This document shows, in pieces, positions 9,097 to 18,046 of a DNA stretch of 64,000 nucleotides. The stretch lies in assembly GCA_026415395.1 (NCBI GenBank), contig JAOAHD010000017.1:147001-211000 (forward strand), written 5' to 3'. Below the pieces are notes generated by a model. That model ran no database searches, was not told the origin of the DNA, and saw nothing but the letters and a program-made list of their open reading frames with translations. Each line of letters begins with the position of its first letter. Positions within the stretch are counted from its first letter, which is position 1. The DNA is from Candidatus Binatia bacterium. GTDB lineage: Bacteria; Desulfobacterota; Binatia; HRBIN30. The translations under genes and the position numbers were made by a program.

Positions 9097-10302
9097 ATGC
9101 TCGTTAACCGGAGAACGTTCCTTCGTTTCTGCTCGCTACTCGCCCTGTCCGCCTGTACTCCGGACAGCCGAGAGTACACAGACGAAGACCGGGATCGTCT
9201 TCGGCAACAAGAGTTGCAGGAGTCGCTTCGTTCAGGATCCGGCCCCTTTGGGCCCATGGTGTTTTCCGGTTACCGCGACTTGGCGCGCTTAAATTATTTC
9301 CGTCTCACCGAGGAAGGCCGCCTTGTCATCAACATTGACCTTCCGCCCGTGGTAGATTGCCACGCACACCTCGGCTGGTCTTACTTTCTGGCGCCAGCCG
9401 TGGACCTTCTGCGCCGCACGCCACGTACGCAGTACCTGATGGATTGTGACGGCCAAGAGCCCCCCTGCGAACTCGACCTCGATGTTTACGTGAACAGCAA
9501 TTTTACCGAGTCCATGTTGCGTGGCCTCCAGTGGGAGACGGTTCGCAGCCTCCTCTTCGGCAGCCGTGCCGCAGGCACACATACGATTCCCAATCTGCTG
9601 GCTGAAATGGACGACTTGCGAATCCCGCAGGCCGCCATCTTGCCCATTGCCGTTCCACTGCCGTTCAGTGGGGACCCGACCCTGTATCAGCTCGATGCCA
9701 TCGACCGCGCGCATGCCCGAGGCCGCCTGATTCCATTCGCCTCCGTTCATCCCAGCGATCCCAGTGCGGCAGCCAAGTTGCAGCAGTATCACGAGCGCGG
9801 GGTCCGCGGGCTCAAGTTGCACCCGGAGATGCAGCGCTTTTATCCAGATTCCGACGAAGCCATGGCCATTTACGCTGCATGCCGTAAACTCGCACTGCCA
9901 GTCATTTTTCACGCGGGGCGCTCGGGTATCGAGCCCGAATTCCTTCGCCCCTACGCGCTCATTCGCCGGCTACACCGGGCAATCGCCGAGTTTCGCGATG
10001 TGCGATTTCTCCTTGGCCATGCCGGCGCCCGCGACAGCGAGGACGCAGCGGAGTTAGCTCGCAATTACGACAATGTTTGGCTGGAGCTCTCGAGCCAAGG
10101 TTTAACCCGCATCTACGAACTGCAGCGCGACCTCGGAAGCACAAAGCTCGTGTACGGGAGCGATTGGCCGTTTTATCCGCAAGCGGTCGCCTTAGCGAAG
10201 GTCCTCTTAGTCACCGAGCACGATGAACGAGCCAGGGAACGCATTTTGTCGGGCAATGCGCGTGAGATCCTCGGCCTTCAACGGGCGCCTGATCCCTCGT
10301 GA
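9097..10302 (+). CDS. Amidohydrolase-family metal-dependent hydrolase, Tat-exported lipoprotein
   Basis: The 401-residue product starts MLVNRRTFLRFCSLLALSAC: a twin-arginine motif at residues 5-6 followed by a lipobox (LSAC, Cys 20), so folded export and lipid anchoring are predicted. The mature part is a TIM-barrel metal hydrolase of the COG2159 amidohydrolase/decarboxylase type: VVDCHAHLGW gives the HxH metal motif, FHAGRSG and LLGHAGARD supply further His, and YGSDWPF gives the late Asp. The long in-frame stretch upstream of 9097 lacks any signal, so that ATG is preferred. Substrate unknown. It stands alone, with a hairpin downstream at about 10580. Confidence 0.82.
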   Translation: MLVNRRTFLRFCSLLALSACTPDSREYTDEDRDRLRQQELQESLRSGSGPFGPMVFSGYRDLARLNYFRLTEEGRLVINIDLPPVVDCHAHLGWSYFLAPAVDLLRRTPRTQYLMDCDGQEPPCELDLDVYVNSNFTESMLRGLQWETVRSLLFGSRAAGTHTIPNLLAEMDDLRIPQAAILPIAVPLPFSGDPTLYQLDAIDRAHARGRLIPFASVHPSDPSAAAKLQQYHERGVRGLKLHPEMQRFYPDSDEAMAIYAACRKLALPVIFHAGRSGIEPEFLRPYALIRRLHRAIAEFRDVRFLLGHAGARDSEDAAELARNYDNVWLELSSQGLTRIYELQRDLGSTKLVYGSDWPFYPQAVALAKVLLVTEHDERARERILSGNAREILGLQRAPDPS

Positions 10303-10615
10303 GGCGTCATGGGAAGAAGCTCTGGGAAGCACTGGCTGCTTTCGACCTCGCGGCTCGAACCCTTCGTGCAGGGCCTACAGTCTACGCGGCGTGAGCAATA
10401 GGCTACCGGCTGCGGGCACCCGCAAGTTGCGGCAATTAGATCGGCATCATGCGCCACCCACGCTGCAGCCCCTCGGCAGGCGGCGCCAACCGCAGCGTCC
10501 TGGCCTGATAGATTCCAGTGGCAGGTACCCGATCGTGCTTTAGCAAGGCCCGATAGGCTCGCTTGTTTTCACCTTCGGTGCACGCCCGAAGGTGAGCGCT
10601 TTCATCACGAGCCGA
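10303..10615. other. Convergent intergenic region
   Basis: These 313 bases separate the ends of the amidohydrolase and acyl-CoA dehydrogenase genes. No protein, tRNA or repeat family is supported. The only clear structure is the perfect hairpin at 10569-10595, listed separately. Confidence 0.5.
10569..10595. terminator. Perfect 10-bp hairpin between convergent genes, possible bidirectional terminator
   Basis: TCACCTTCGG at 10569-10578 is exactly complementary to CCGAAGGTGA at 10586-10595, with a 7-base loop. It lies between two convergent genes, where a shared terminator is expected. No long T-run follows on either strand, so intrinsic termination would be weak; it might instead act as an mRNA 3'-end stabiliser. 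Confidence 0.5.
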
Positions 10616-11776
10616 CTAAATCTTGTAGCGCTCCAGGAGTTGCCGGGCGATGACCAACCGCTGGATTTCGTTCGTCCCCTCGCCAATGATCATCAGCGGC
10701 GCATCACGAAAGTACCGCTCCACCGGGAACTCAGCCGTGTAGCCGTAGCCTCCAAGTACGCGCATTGCCTCGGTGGCAACTTCGAGGCAGGTTTCCGACG
10801 CAAACAACTTCGCCATCCCGGCCTCCACATCGGCACGCTCGCCACGATCCTTCTTTTCCGCAGCCGAATAGGTCAGGAGCCGCGCCGCTTGGATTTTAGT
10901 TGCCATGTCGGCCAACTTAAGCTGAATCGCTTGGTGTTGGGCAATGGGTTTACCAAAGGTTTCCCGCTGCTGGGCGTAGCGAATGGCCTGCTCGAAGGCG
11001 GCAGTCGCCACACCGACGGCGCGGGCGGCAATGTTCACGCGCCCAACCTCCAAGCCGCTCATCACCTGTACGAAACCCCTGCCTTCAACGCCTCCTAACA
11101 AATTGGCCGTCGGAACCTCGTAGTCCTCCAAGTGGACCTCACACGTTTCGATTCCCTTGTAACCAAGCTTGTCGATATCACGGCTCACTGTGAGGCCCGG
11201 CCCCTTTTCTCCAAGAAACAAGCTCATTCCTTTATATGGGGGCTCGGCCTTGGGATCGGTTTTGGCGACGATTGCATAGATGGTTGCCGTACGTGCGTTG
11301 GTGATGAACATTTTGCTGCCGTTGAGCACGTACACATCACCGCGCCGCACGGCAGTGGTGCGGATGCGTTGCACATCGCTACCTGCGTGAGGCTCCGTCA
11401 GGCAGAGCGCCCCACGATGATCACCGCGCGCCATCGCTGGCAGGTAGCGCTGCTTTTGCTCGGCAGTGCCGTGCTCGCGCAGCAAGTAAGCAACCATGAG
11501 ATGCGTATTCAGCACGCCGCTTAAGCTCATCCATCCACGGGCCAGTTCCTCGACGATGCGAGCATACGTCGCAACGCTAAGCCCCAAGCCGCCGTATTGT
11601 ACTGGGATGGTAGCGCCGAACAGGCCGAGCTCCTTCATCCGCGCCACCAGTGCATGCGGGTATTCGTTGCGGTGCTCGAGTTCGCTAGCCACCGGCACCA
11701 CCTCGCGCTCCACGAAGCGCCGCACCGCCGCAACGATTTCGTCAGTAACGTCACTACGAACAGCTGTCTCGTCCAT
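10616..11776 (-). CDS. Acyl-CoA dehydrogenase
   Basis: A 386-residue flavoenzyme of the short/medium-chain type. The sequence shows the helical N-terminal domain, the FAD and substrate signature LCLTEPHAGSD, the middle beta domain, and the C-terminal IGEGTNEIQ motif containing the catalytic-base Glu of most family members. It would oxidise an acyl-CoA to the 2-enoyl-CoA and pass electrons to ETF. Chain length and substrate cannot be read. It is monocistronic here; no ETF, hydratase or hydroxyacyl dehydrogenase gene is adjacent. Normal length, no anomaly. Confidence 0.92.
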   Translation of the reverse strand: MDETAVRSDVTDEIVAAVRRFVEREVVPVASELEHRNEYPHALVARMKELGLFGATIPVQYGGLGLSVATYARIVEELARGWMSLSGVLNTHLMVAYLLREHGTAEQKQRYLPAMARGDHRGALCLTEPHAGSDVQRIRTTAVRRGDVYVLNGSKMFITNARTATIYAIVAKTDPKAEPPYKGMSLFLGEKGPGLTVSRDIDKLGYKGIETCEVHLEDYEVPTANLLGGVEGRGFVQVMSGLEVGRVNIAARAVGVATAAFEQAIRYAQQRETFGKPIAQHQAIQLKLADMATKIQAARLLTYSAAEKKDRGERADVEAGMAKLFASETCLEVATEAMRVLGGYGYTAEFPVERYFRDAPLMIIGEGTNEIQRLVIARQLLERYKI

Positions 11777-12024
11777 ACCGGGGACACTGTCGAGAACGAC
11801 CTCCTAAAGCAAGAGGACTCGGCGCTAGCGGCAGAACTTCACAAAGACATCAACCAAGAAGACAGTGACAAGGATCGCCACGCAAGCTTGGCAAGGGCCA
11901 GGCGTTCCTAAATCGCGGCCACCATTCCTTGGGGTCAGGAACACAACTCACGCCGGTCCCGGCCAAGATACGCTCCGTTGCTTGCGACCACCGCAACGTG
12001 CTGGTACTCACCGCAAGCGTTCAC

Positions 12025-14223
12025 ATGAAACGCCTCGCGCCGCTGCTTTGCGTTGTCTTGGTTAGTTCGGTCCGAGCAACGCCCACCCCCGAGCCGCTTC
12101 CCACTGCTGAGCTCTACCCCACTGCTCAGGAACGCCTCACGCAACGGGAGCGTCCGACCACGGCCACAACCACTTATTGGCACGTGAAGTTCGTCCTGCG
12201 TGCGCCCAACTTACCCAGCGGCAGCAGCGTGCGCGTGCTGCTGCCGCTGTCGGACACGCACCAAGAGGCCCACCGGCGGAGCTTGCGCAGCCCGGGCTTC
12301 CGATTTGGAGAGGAAGTTGTCAGCCCGAACCTGGTGGGGACCTGGACACACAACGGCGAGAGCGCCGACGACGAGATCGAGGCCGAGTTTGAATTCGCGG
12401 TTACGGACCGTATCTTCGACATCCCCGCGGAAAAGCTCTCGCAACTTGCCCCAGTAGACCAGGCGCTGCGCCGCTGGCTCGAACCTTCTCCATTGATTCA
12501 GAGCCGCGAGGGGGCTATTCGCCAGCGGGCTCGAGAACTCGCTGCCGGGGCACAAACAACGGAGCAGCTGCTGTGGAACATCTATCAATTCGTCGCCACT
12601 CAGATCCGCCTGGCTCCGGCAACCACCCGTGAGGACGCTTTGACGGTGCTCTCGCGCGAACGAGGTAGCGTTACCGGCAGGGCGCGCCTTTTAGCCGCGT
12701 TGCTGCAAGCCGCCGGGATTCCTGCACGGGTGGTCGGCGGCCTCAGCTTGGAAGACGCGATCAAAAAGCGGGCAACCATTTCGTGGGTGGAAGCCAACGT
12801 CGCTGGTCTGTGGATTCCACTCGATCCTAGCGGGGGCCACTTTGGCTGGCTCCCCAATCGGTACCTTGCCTTGTACCGTGGCGACCTGCCCCTCATCGTG
12901 CACCCGGCCGGTGCCCAAGTGGAGTACGAGTTCCTCGTGCGGCGGATGCGCAAAGCGGAAAGTGACACGTCTGCCACCACTAAAGAACGCGTGGTCACTC
13001 CACTGCAGCCGTTGGCGAAGACGGCATCTGCTTATGTCGACCAACCGCTTGCCACTGTGGTCATGTTCACGGACCAACCTCTAGCCCAGGCAACCAGCGA
13101 AAGAATCTTTCGCGAGGCTAACGAAGCGCAGGTGGACCTGGTGGTGCTCACCGTACCGCCTGCCCCCCGGTATTTTCGGCAGCAATATTTGCAGCGGCTT
13201 ATCGCCAACAACCTACCACTCGTGCAAAGTGCTCACGTTCTCGTGCTGCACACCAGCGACGACGCCGGTCTCTACGCAGCACTGGTTTTAGGGGAAACCA
13301 GTGTAAAGTTACAGGACGCACGGCTCGTCATTGCTGGCCAGTTTCCCGGTGCCGTCGGTATGACTTTGGGAGCTGTATTGTTCAGCCTGCTCGATGCGGG
13401 TGAAGTCGTATTGATTCCTCAGCCCACCAAAGTCGCTGCGTTATGGGCTCTTGCTCGGGCAAACGTTATCGATGGCACCCCGCTCGAGGAGGAAGCCCGC
13501 AAATGGTCGCTTAAGCCGATGATCGTGGATTACGTGGCGTACCACCGCTTAGGGACCTGGCGGCAAGCAGTTGTGGGTGCGTGGGCGCGGGCGGTCACAG
13601 CGCAGGTGCCCCTCCAGGCACTCACGTTCATTTTGGTCCTGCCGTTGATTGCCGCATTAGTCGTGGTGATTCGCATCGTGATTGGCATCGAGACGTTCGG
13701 CACATTTGCCCCGGTTATTGTCTCGCTCGCGTTTCTCACGACGGGGCTCAAGTGGGGGTTGTTCATTTTCGTCGCAATCGTGGGCACGGGTGCACTCGTG
13801 CGTGCAGCTCTACAGCGGGTCCGCCTACAGCTTGTGTCTCGCCTGGCGATTCTCATCACCATCGTTGCGGGAATCATGGCGGGCTTGGCCGTGCTCGGAG
13901 CCTCGTTCGGGATCGGTGCGCTACTTAACGTGAGCATCTTTCCCATGGTGATTATGTCCAACATGATCGAACATTTCGCTTCTTCCCGAGCGCAACTCGG
14001 AACGCGCGAGGCGGTGCGGCTCACCGCGAACACCCTACTCCTCGCCTCCATTTGTTACGGAGCGGTGGAATGGGGAGGGTTACAGGCACTTCTTCTCAGT
14101 TTCCCCGAAATCCTTCTGCTCGCCATCGTTGTCGATGTCCTGTTGGGAAAATGGCGCGGCTTGCGCGTGCTGGAATATAAACGCTTCTGGGCGCTCTTGG
14201 AAAATCGACAGCCATGGCGATGA
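12025..14223 (+). CDS. Inactive transglutaminase-like protein fused to a seven-helix membrane domain
   Basis: The 732-residue product starts with a signal peptide (MKRLAPLLCVVLVSSVRA). Residues about 190-285 form a transglutaminase-like core (LLAALLQAAGIPARVVGG, then SWVEANVAGLWIPLDPS), but the Cys position reads Val216 and the His position reads Ile252, so the catalytic triad is lost; only the Asp in PLDP remains. From about residue 515 there are several strongly hydrophobic segments. This is the known architecture 'inactive transglutaminase plus 7TM', generally paired with a RimK-like ligase, exactly as here: the next gene overlaps by a few bases. Role likely in peptide or envelope modification; no member function is assumed. 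Confidence 0.8.
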   Translation: MKRLAPLLCVVLVSSVRATPTPEPLPTAELYPTAQERLTQRERPTTATTTYWHVKFVLRAPNLPSGSSVRVLLPLSDTHQEAHRRSLRSPGFRFGEEVVSPNLVGTWTHNGESADDEIEAEFEFAVTDRIFDIPAEKLSQLAPVDQALRRWLEPSPLIQSREGAIRQRARELAAGAQTTEQLLWNIYQFVATQIRLAPATTREDALTVLSRERGSVTGRARLLAALLQAAGIPARVVGGLSLEDAIKKRATISWVEANVAGLWIPLDPSGGHFGWLPNRYLALYRGDLPLIVHPAGAQVEYEFLVRRMRKAESDTSATTKERVVTPLQPLAKTASAYVDQPLATVVMFTDQPLAQATSERIFREANEAQVDLVVLTVPPAPRYFRQQYLQRLIANNLPLVQSAHVLVLHTSDDAGLYAALVLGETSVKLQDARLVIAGQFPGAVGMTLGAVLFSLLDAGEVVLIPQPTKVAALWALARANVIDGTPLEEEARKWSLKPMIVDYVAYHRLGTWRQAVVGAWARAVTAQVPLQALTFILVLPLIAALVVVIRIVIGIETFGTFAPVIVSLAFLTTGLKWGLFIFVAIVGTGALVRAALQRVRLQLVSRLAILITIVAGIMAGLAVLGASFGIGALLNVSIFPMVIMSNMIEHFASSRAQLGTREAVRLTANTLLLASICYGAVEWGGLQALLLSFPEILLLAIVVDVLLGKWRGLRVLEYKRFWALLENRQPWR

Positions 14224-15197
14224 ACTTGGTCGCACGGCTTCGTACCCTTCACCGGCTCGCTCTCGGGCTAAACCGTCGCAATCACGATTTCGGCATCGCA
14301 TTGAATCCCCCGCACCTGGTGGCACTGGTCGACAACAAAAGTGCCACCAAGCTGGCATTGGCGGCGCGACAGGTTCCCACACCTCAGACCTTCGGCAGGT
14401 TCCGTTCCGTTGCGGAACTGAGAACGTTGGGAGACGCTCTCCGTAACCACACGAGCTTCGTGATGAAGCCAGCCCGCGGCGCCGGAGGCGAGGGAATCGT
14501 GGTCGTGACCGGTCGCAAGGGCAACACCTTCATCAAGGCGAGTGGAGAGACATTGCACTGGAACGATTTGCGCGCTCATGCTGCGGAAATTTTGGTGGGC
14601 GCCTACGCGTTGAACCAGACGTATGACGAGGTGCTCATCGAGGAGCGGCTGGAACTTCACCCGGATCTGGCCCGCTTCGTATTTCGCGGCATTCCTGACA
14701 TCCGCATCTTGGTTGCGTACGGCGTCCCCATCCTCGCGATGATGAGGCTCCCGACGCGTCGCTCCGACGGCCGGGCCAACTTACACTTGGGGGGTGTCGG
14801 TGTGGGCGTGGACCTCGAAAGCGGACAAGCCACCCATGCGGTCTGGGGGGAAAAGCCCGTTGTGGCCCATCCGGACACGCAGGCACCTTTGCGAGAGTTG
14901 CAAGTGCCGCAGTGGCAAAGCCTCCTGGAAGTTGCTGCAGCGTGTTTCGATTGCGTGCCTTTAGGATACTTCGGCGTCGACCTGGTATTAGATCCCCATG
15001 TCGGCCCGTGCGTCCTCGAGCTCAACGCTCGACCGGGCTTAGCCATCCAGTTGGCCAATCATGTCGGCCTGCGGCCATTGCTGACAGCGCTCCACTCCAA
15101 GCTAGCGCACCAGAACGGGCTTGGCGCCGAGGATCGCGTTCGCTTAGGCCTCGAAGTGTACCGGGCGCACAAAGCGGAAACCGCTTCCCGCGCTTGA
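14214..15197 (+). CDS. RimK-related ATP-grasp ligase (alpha-L-glutamate ligase-like)
   Basis: A 327-residue ATP-grasp protein. FVMKPARGAGGEGIVVV is the ATP-binding Lys/Gly loop, EVLIEERL the second lobe, and CVLELNARPGLAIQ the Mg-binding E-x-N motif. Family members join an amino acid, often glutamate, to a carboxylate; this subfamily is the one encoded beside inactive-transglutaminase/7TM proteins. Two starts are possible, ATG at 14214 and ATG at 14220; the latter forms an ATGA overlap with the preceding stop, so translation is coupled. The substrate is unknown, and the zinc protease often seen as a third member is not in the window. Confidence 0.82.
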   Translation: MAMNLVARLRTLHRLALGLNRRNHDFGIALNPPHLVALVDNKSATKLALAARQVPTPQTFGRFRSVAELRTLGDALRNHTSFVMKPARGAGGEGIVVVTGRKGNTFIKASGETLHWNDLRAHAAEILVGAYALNQTYDEVLIEERLELHPDLARFVFRGIPDIRILVAYGVPILAMMRLPTRRSDGRANLHLGGVGVGVDLESGQATHAVWGEKPVVAHPDTQAPLRELQVPQWQSLLEVAAACFDCVPLGYFGVDLVLDPHVGPCVLELNARPGLAIQLANHVGLRPLLTALHSKLAHQNGLGAEDRVRLGLEVYRAHKAETASRA

Positions 15198-15232
15198 CAG
15201 GGCATATGAACAATCGTTAGTCGGGGGCCGAC

Positions 15233-16828
15233 ATGCGAAGCCGTGGGCTTTGGCGACGCAGACGCACGTTGTTGCTCCCGACAACCACGGATTTCCTGCG
15301 CCTCCAGGCGATTCGGCATGGCGACGCTCGTGGACTCCTGTTTCATGAGCGGCTGTGGCCTTACGGTGCCCTTGCGGAATACGCGGAGCAACTCGCAGTT
15401 GCGTTGTCCGGAGTTGGCTGCGGCCGTGGAAGCCGCATCGCCTTCCGGGCGCCGAACAGTCCGTTGGCGGTTGCGAGCCACTATGCCGCCTGGTCGCTAG
15501 GAGCCACCGTAGCCCCGATCAGTGTGCGGGCGAGCGGAGAGGAGGTGCGCCGCGCGTTGGAGCTCGCCGAAGCGCACGCCCTCATCCTGGACCCAACTTC
15601 AGTGAGCACTTTGGAACCCACTTGGCGCGAGTTTTCCGTTCCGGTCCTGCAGGCGGGGGAAACGCCCGGCACGGCGCCGGCAGTGGTTCATCGGCCGCCG
15701 GCGGCGACCATGCAGGCGGCTGAGAGCAAAGCAGCCGCGGATTTGGCTGTGTTGGCTTTCACCTCGGGAACAACCGGGTCGCCCAAGGCCGTGATGCTCG
15801 CACACAGGAATCTCTTTTGGTCCGCGCTGGCTTGTTCGGCCGCTCGTGGGGACAACGGGTCGGAGGTCGGGGCAGCGCTGAGTTTGCTCAGCCACACTCC
15901 GGTGTTTGTTTCCCACGTTCTCTGCCGGATTTTGTTCGGTGCCACGGTTGTCCTCTTTCCTCGCTTCGACCTCGACCTCTTGCTGTGGGCGAGCGAGCGA
16001 TACGGCATCACCGATCTTACGCTGATCGGCGGCATGGTCGCCGATGTCGTGTCTCGGGGTCGTGTGCCGTCAAGCGTCCAAAAAACGGTGCGCAAGGTGT
16101 CCGTCGGAGGGGCGTTCACGCCCATGAGTGCGAAAGAAGCGCTGAGAGAGATCTTTCCGGCGGCTGAAATCATCGAGGCCTACGGTCAATCCGAAGCGAC
16201 GGATGGTGTGACTATGGCACGCCGATTCGAAGTGTTCGAGCACCGGGGCACTGTCGGCCGTCAAAACCCACACGTAGCGGTGCGCATCCGTAAAACGGAC
16301 GGAAGTTGGGCTGCGGACGGAGAAGAAGGCGAAATTGTTGTCGCGGGCCCGACGGTGATGCAAGGCTATTGGCGCAACCCGCTCGGAACCAAAGAGGTGC
16401 TCCGTGACAGCTGGCTCCACACAGGAGACCTCGGCCGTCGTGACGAGCAAGGCTTTTTTTACGTCACCGGCAGGATCAAAAACCTCATCATCACCGGCGG
16501 GGAAAATGTGTCACCTGTGGAGGTCGAAGAAGTGTTGCGGCAGCACCCGGCAGTGGCCGAGGTGGCGGTGATCGGCACGCCGCACCCCAAATGGGGCGAG
16601 CAGGTTACGGCGATTGTCGTGCGGCAGGCCGGAAGGGAAGTCACCGAGCAAGAGATCATCGAGTTCGCAGGGCGCCAGTTGGCTTCATTCAAAAAACCGC
16701 GGCGGGTCGAGTTCGTTACCGAACTTCCGCGCAACGCCACAAGCAAGGTCGATTTGGCAGCCCTGAAAGCTCGCTTTGCTACCTCTGGAACTTCATCGCA
16801 ATACGGATCACAGGAGGTGGAACGATGA
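15233..16828 (+). CDS. Class I adenylate-forming acyl-CoA synthetase
   Basis: A 531-residue AMP-binding enzyme. The P-loop TSGTTGSPKAV, the adenine motif EAYGQSEATDG, the hinge-region HTGDLGRRDE and the C-terminal lysine context ATSKVDLAAL are all present. It would activate a carboxylic acid via acyl-adenylate to the CoA thioester. It begins 35 bases after the ATP-grasp gene and ends in an ATGA overlap with the CoA-transferase gene, so it belongs to a ligase / transferase / ligase operon. Substrate unknown: the pocket region does not match a ligase I can name. An Arg-rich N-terminal dozen residues may mean the true start is slightly downstream. Confidence 0.88.
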   Translation: MRSRGLWRRRRTLLLPTTTDFLRLQAIRHGDARGLLFHERLWPYGALAEYAEQLAVALSGVGCGRGSRIAFRAPNSPLAVASHYAAWSLGATVAPISVRASGEEVRRALELAEAHALILDPTSVSTLEPTWREFSVPVLQAGETPGTAPAVVHRPPAATMQAAESKAAADLAVLAFTSGTTGSPKAVMLAHRNLFWSALACSAARGDNGSEVGAALSLLSHTPVFVSHVLCRILFGATVVLFPRFDLDLLLWASERYGITDLTLIGGMVADVVSRGRVPSSVQKTVRKVSVGGAFTPMSAKEALREIFPAAEIIEAYGQSEATDGVTMARRFEVFEHRGTVGRQNPHVAVRIRKTDGSWAADGEEGEIVVAGPTVMQGYWRNPLGTKEVLRDSWLHTGDLGRRDEQGFFYVTGRIKNLIITGGENVSPVEVEEVLRQHPAVAEVAVIGTPHPKWGEQVTAIVVRQAGREVTEQEIIEFAGRQLASFKKPRRVEFVTELPRNATSKVDLAALKARFATSGTSSQYGSQEVER

Positions 16829-18024
16829 CGACGCAAGCAGGCCCCCTTCAAGGAATTCGCGTGATTGACTTTAGCCACCAAGCAGCCGGTCCATGGTGCA
16901 CAACGTTACTCGGCGACATGGGGGCCGACGTCTGGAAGATCGAAAAACCGGGGCGAGGCGACAGCATTCGTTATGCACGCGGGGCAGACCCGCGCATCGG
17001 CAGTTTCAACTTTTGGGGGCTCAACCGAAACAAGCGCTCGGTTGCTGTGGACATCAAGCACCCCGAGGGTGCACGCCTAGCGCGAGAAATGGTGGCGCAA
17101 GCCGACGTCGTCGTCGAAAATTTTCGACCGGGCGTAATGGATCGCTTGGGTCTGGGGTACGAACAACTGCGCTCGGTGAACCCCCGGCTGATCTATGCCT
17201 CGATCACTGCATTCGGGGACCGCGGCCCGATGGCGCACCAGCCGGGGATGGATCTCATCTTACAAGCGACTGGCGGAATGATGGGGCTCACTGGATTCCC
17301 AGACGGACCACCGGCAAAAGCGGCCGGTCCCGTCGCCGACATTTCCTCGGGCATCTACTGCGCCTACGCCATCGCTTTGGCGTTATTTCATCGAGAGAAG
17401 ACCGGCGTCGGCCAGCGGATCGACCTGACCATGCTGGACGCTGTGATTTCCTTACTGGCGGACATTTCCACAGCCTACCTCAACACCGGCTACGATTACC
17501 CGAAGTTCGGCAACGGCCATCCTGACCTGGTTCCGTATCAGGCGTTTGCAGCCAGCGATGGGTACTTCATTCTGGCTTGTTTGACCAACGCCTTCTTCAA
17601 GCGATTGTGTACCGCGTTAGGGCGGGAGGACCTGCTGGCGGACCCGCGTTTTGCCACGAACACGGCGCGCTGCGCGAACCGGGAGTTGGTCGTCTCCACA
17701 CTGCAAGAGATTTTCCTCACGAACACTTGTGCTCACTGGATCGAGCTTTGCCAGCAGCACGACGTTCCGGCGTGCAAGGTGAATTCGCTGAAGGAACTCT
17801 TCGAGTTAGAGCAACTGAAGGTCTTGGGCTCGGTCGCCAACTGGGAGCACCCCAAGCTCGGGCCGTTCCGCACCATGAACGTGGTGTTCCGCATGAGCGA
17901 AACGCCGGGCTCCCTGCGGATTCCGCCCCCTCAACTCGGCGAACACACAGAGGAGTGCCTGCGTCTACTTGGAAAGTCGCCAGACGACATCGCTGCCCTC
18001 CGTGCCATGGGCGTGTGCGAATGA
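16825..18024 (+). CDS. Class III CoA-transferase (CaiB/BaiF family)
   Basis: A 399-residue class III CoA-transferase. It has the N-terminal GIRVIDFSHQAAGPW, the VVVENFRPGVMDRLGLGY segment and the catalytic Asp in GMDLILQATGG (residue 143), the nucleophile of formyl-CoA transferase relatives. It should move CoA between two carboxylic acids. The ATG at 16825 overlaps the stop of the upstream ligase (ATGA) and has AGGAGG 8 bases upstream, a clear sign of coupled translation. Flanking acyl-CoA ligases suggest the three enzymes handle related acids. Confidence 0.9.
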   Translation: MTTQAGPLQGIRVIDFSHQAAGPWCTTLLGDMGADVWKIEKPGRGDSIRYARGADPRIGSFNFWGLNRNKRSVAVDIKHPEGARLAREMVAQADVVVENFRPGVMDRLGLGYEQLRSVNPRLIYASITAFGDRGPMAHQPGMDLILQATGGMMGLTGFPDGPPAKAAGPVADISSGIYCAYAIALALFHREKTGVGQRIDLTMLDAVISLLADISTAYLNTGYDYPKFGNGHPDLVPYQAFAASDGYFILACLTNAFFKRLCTALGREDLLADPRFATNTARCANRELVVSTLQEIFLTNTCAHWIELCQQHDVPACKVNSLKELFELEQLKVLGSVANWEHPKLGPFRTMNVVFRMSETPGSLRIPPPQLGEHTEECLRLLGKSPDDIAALRAMGVCE

Positions 18025-18046
18025 TTCCGCCTCGGTAAAGACAACC

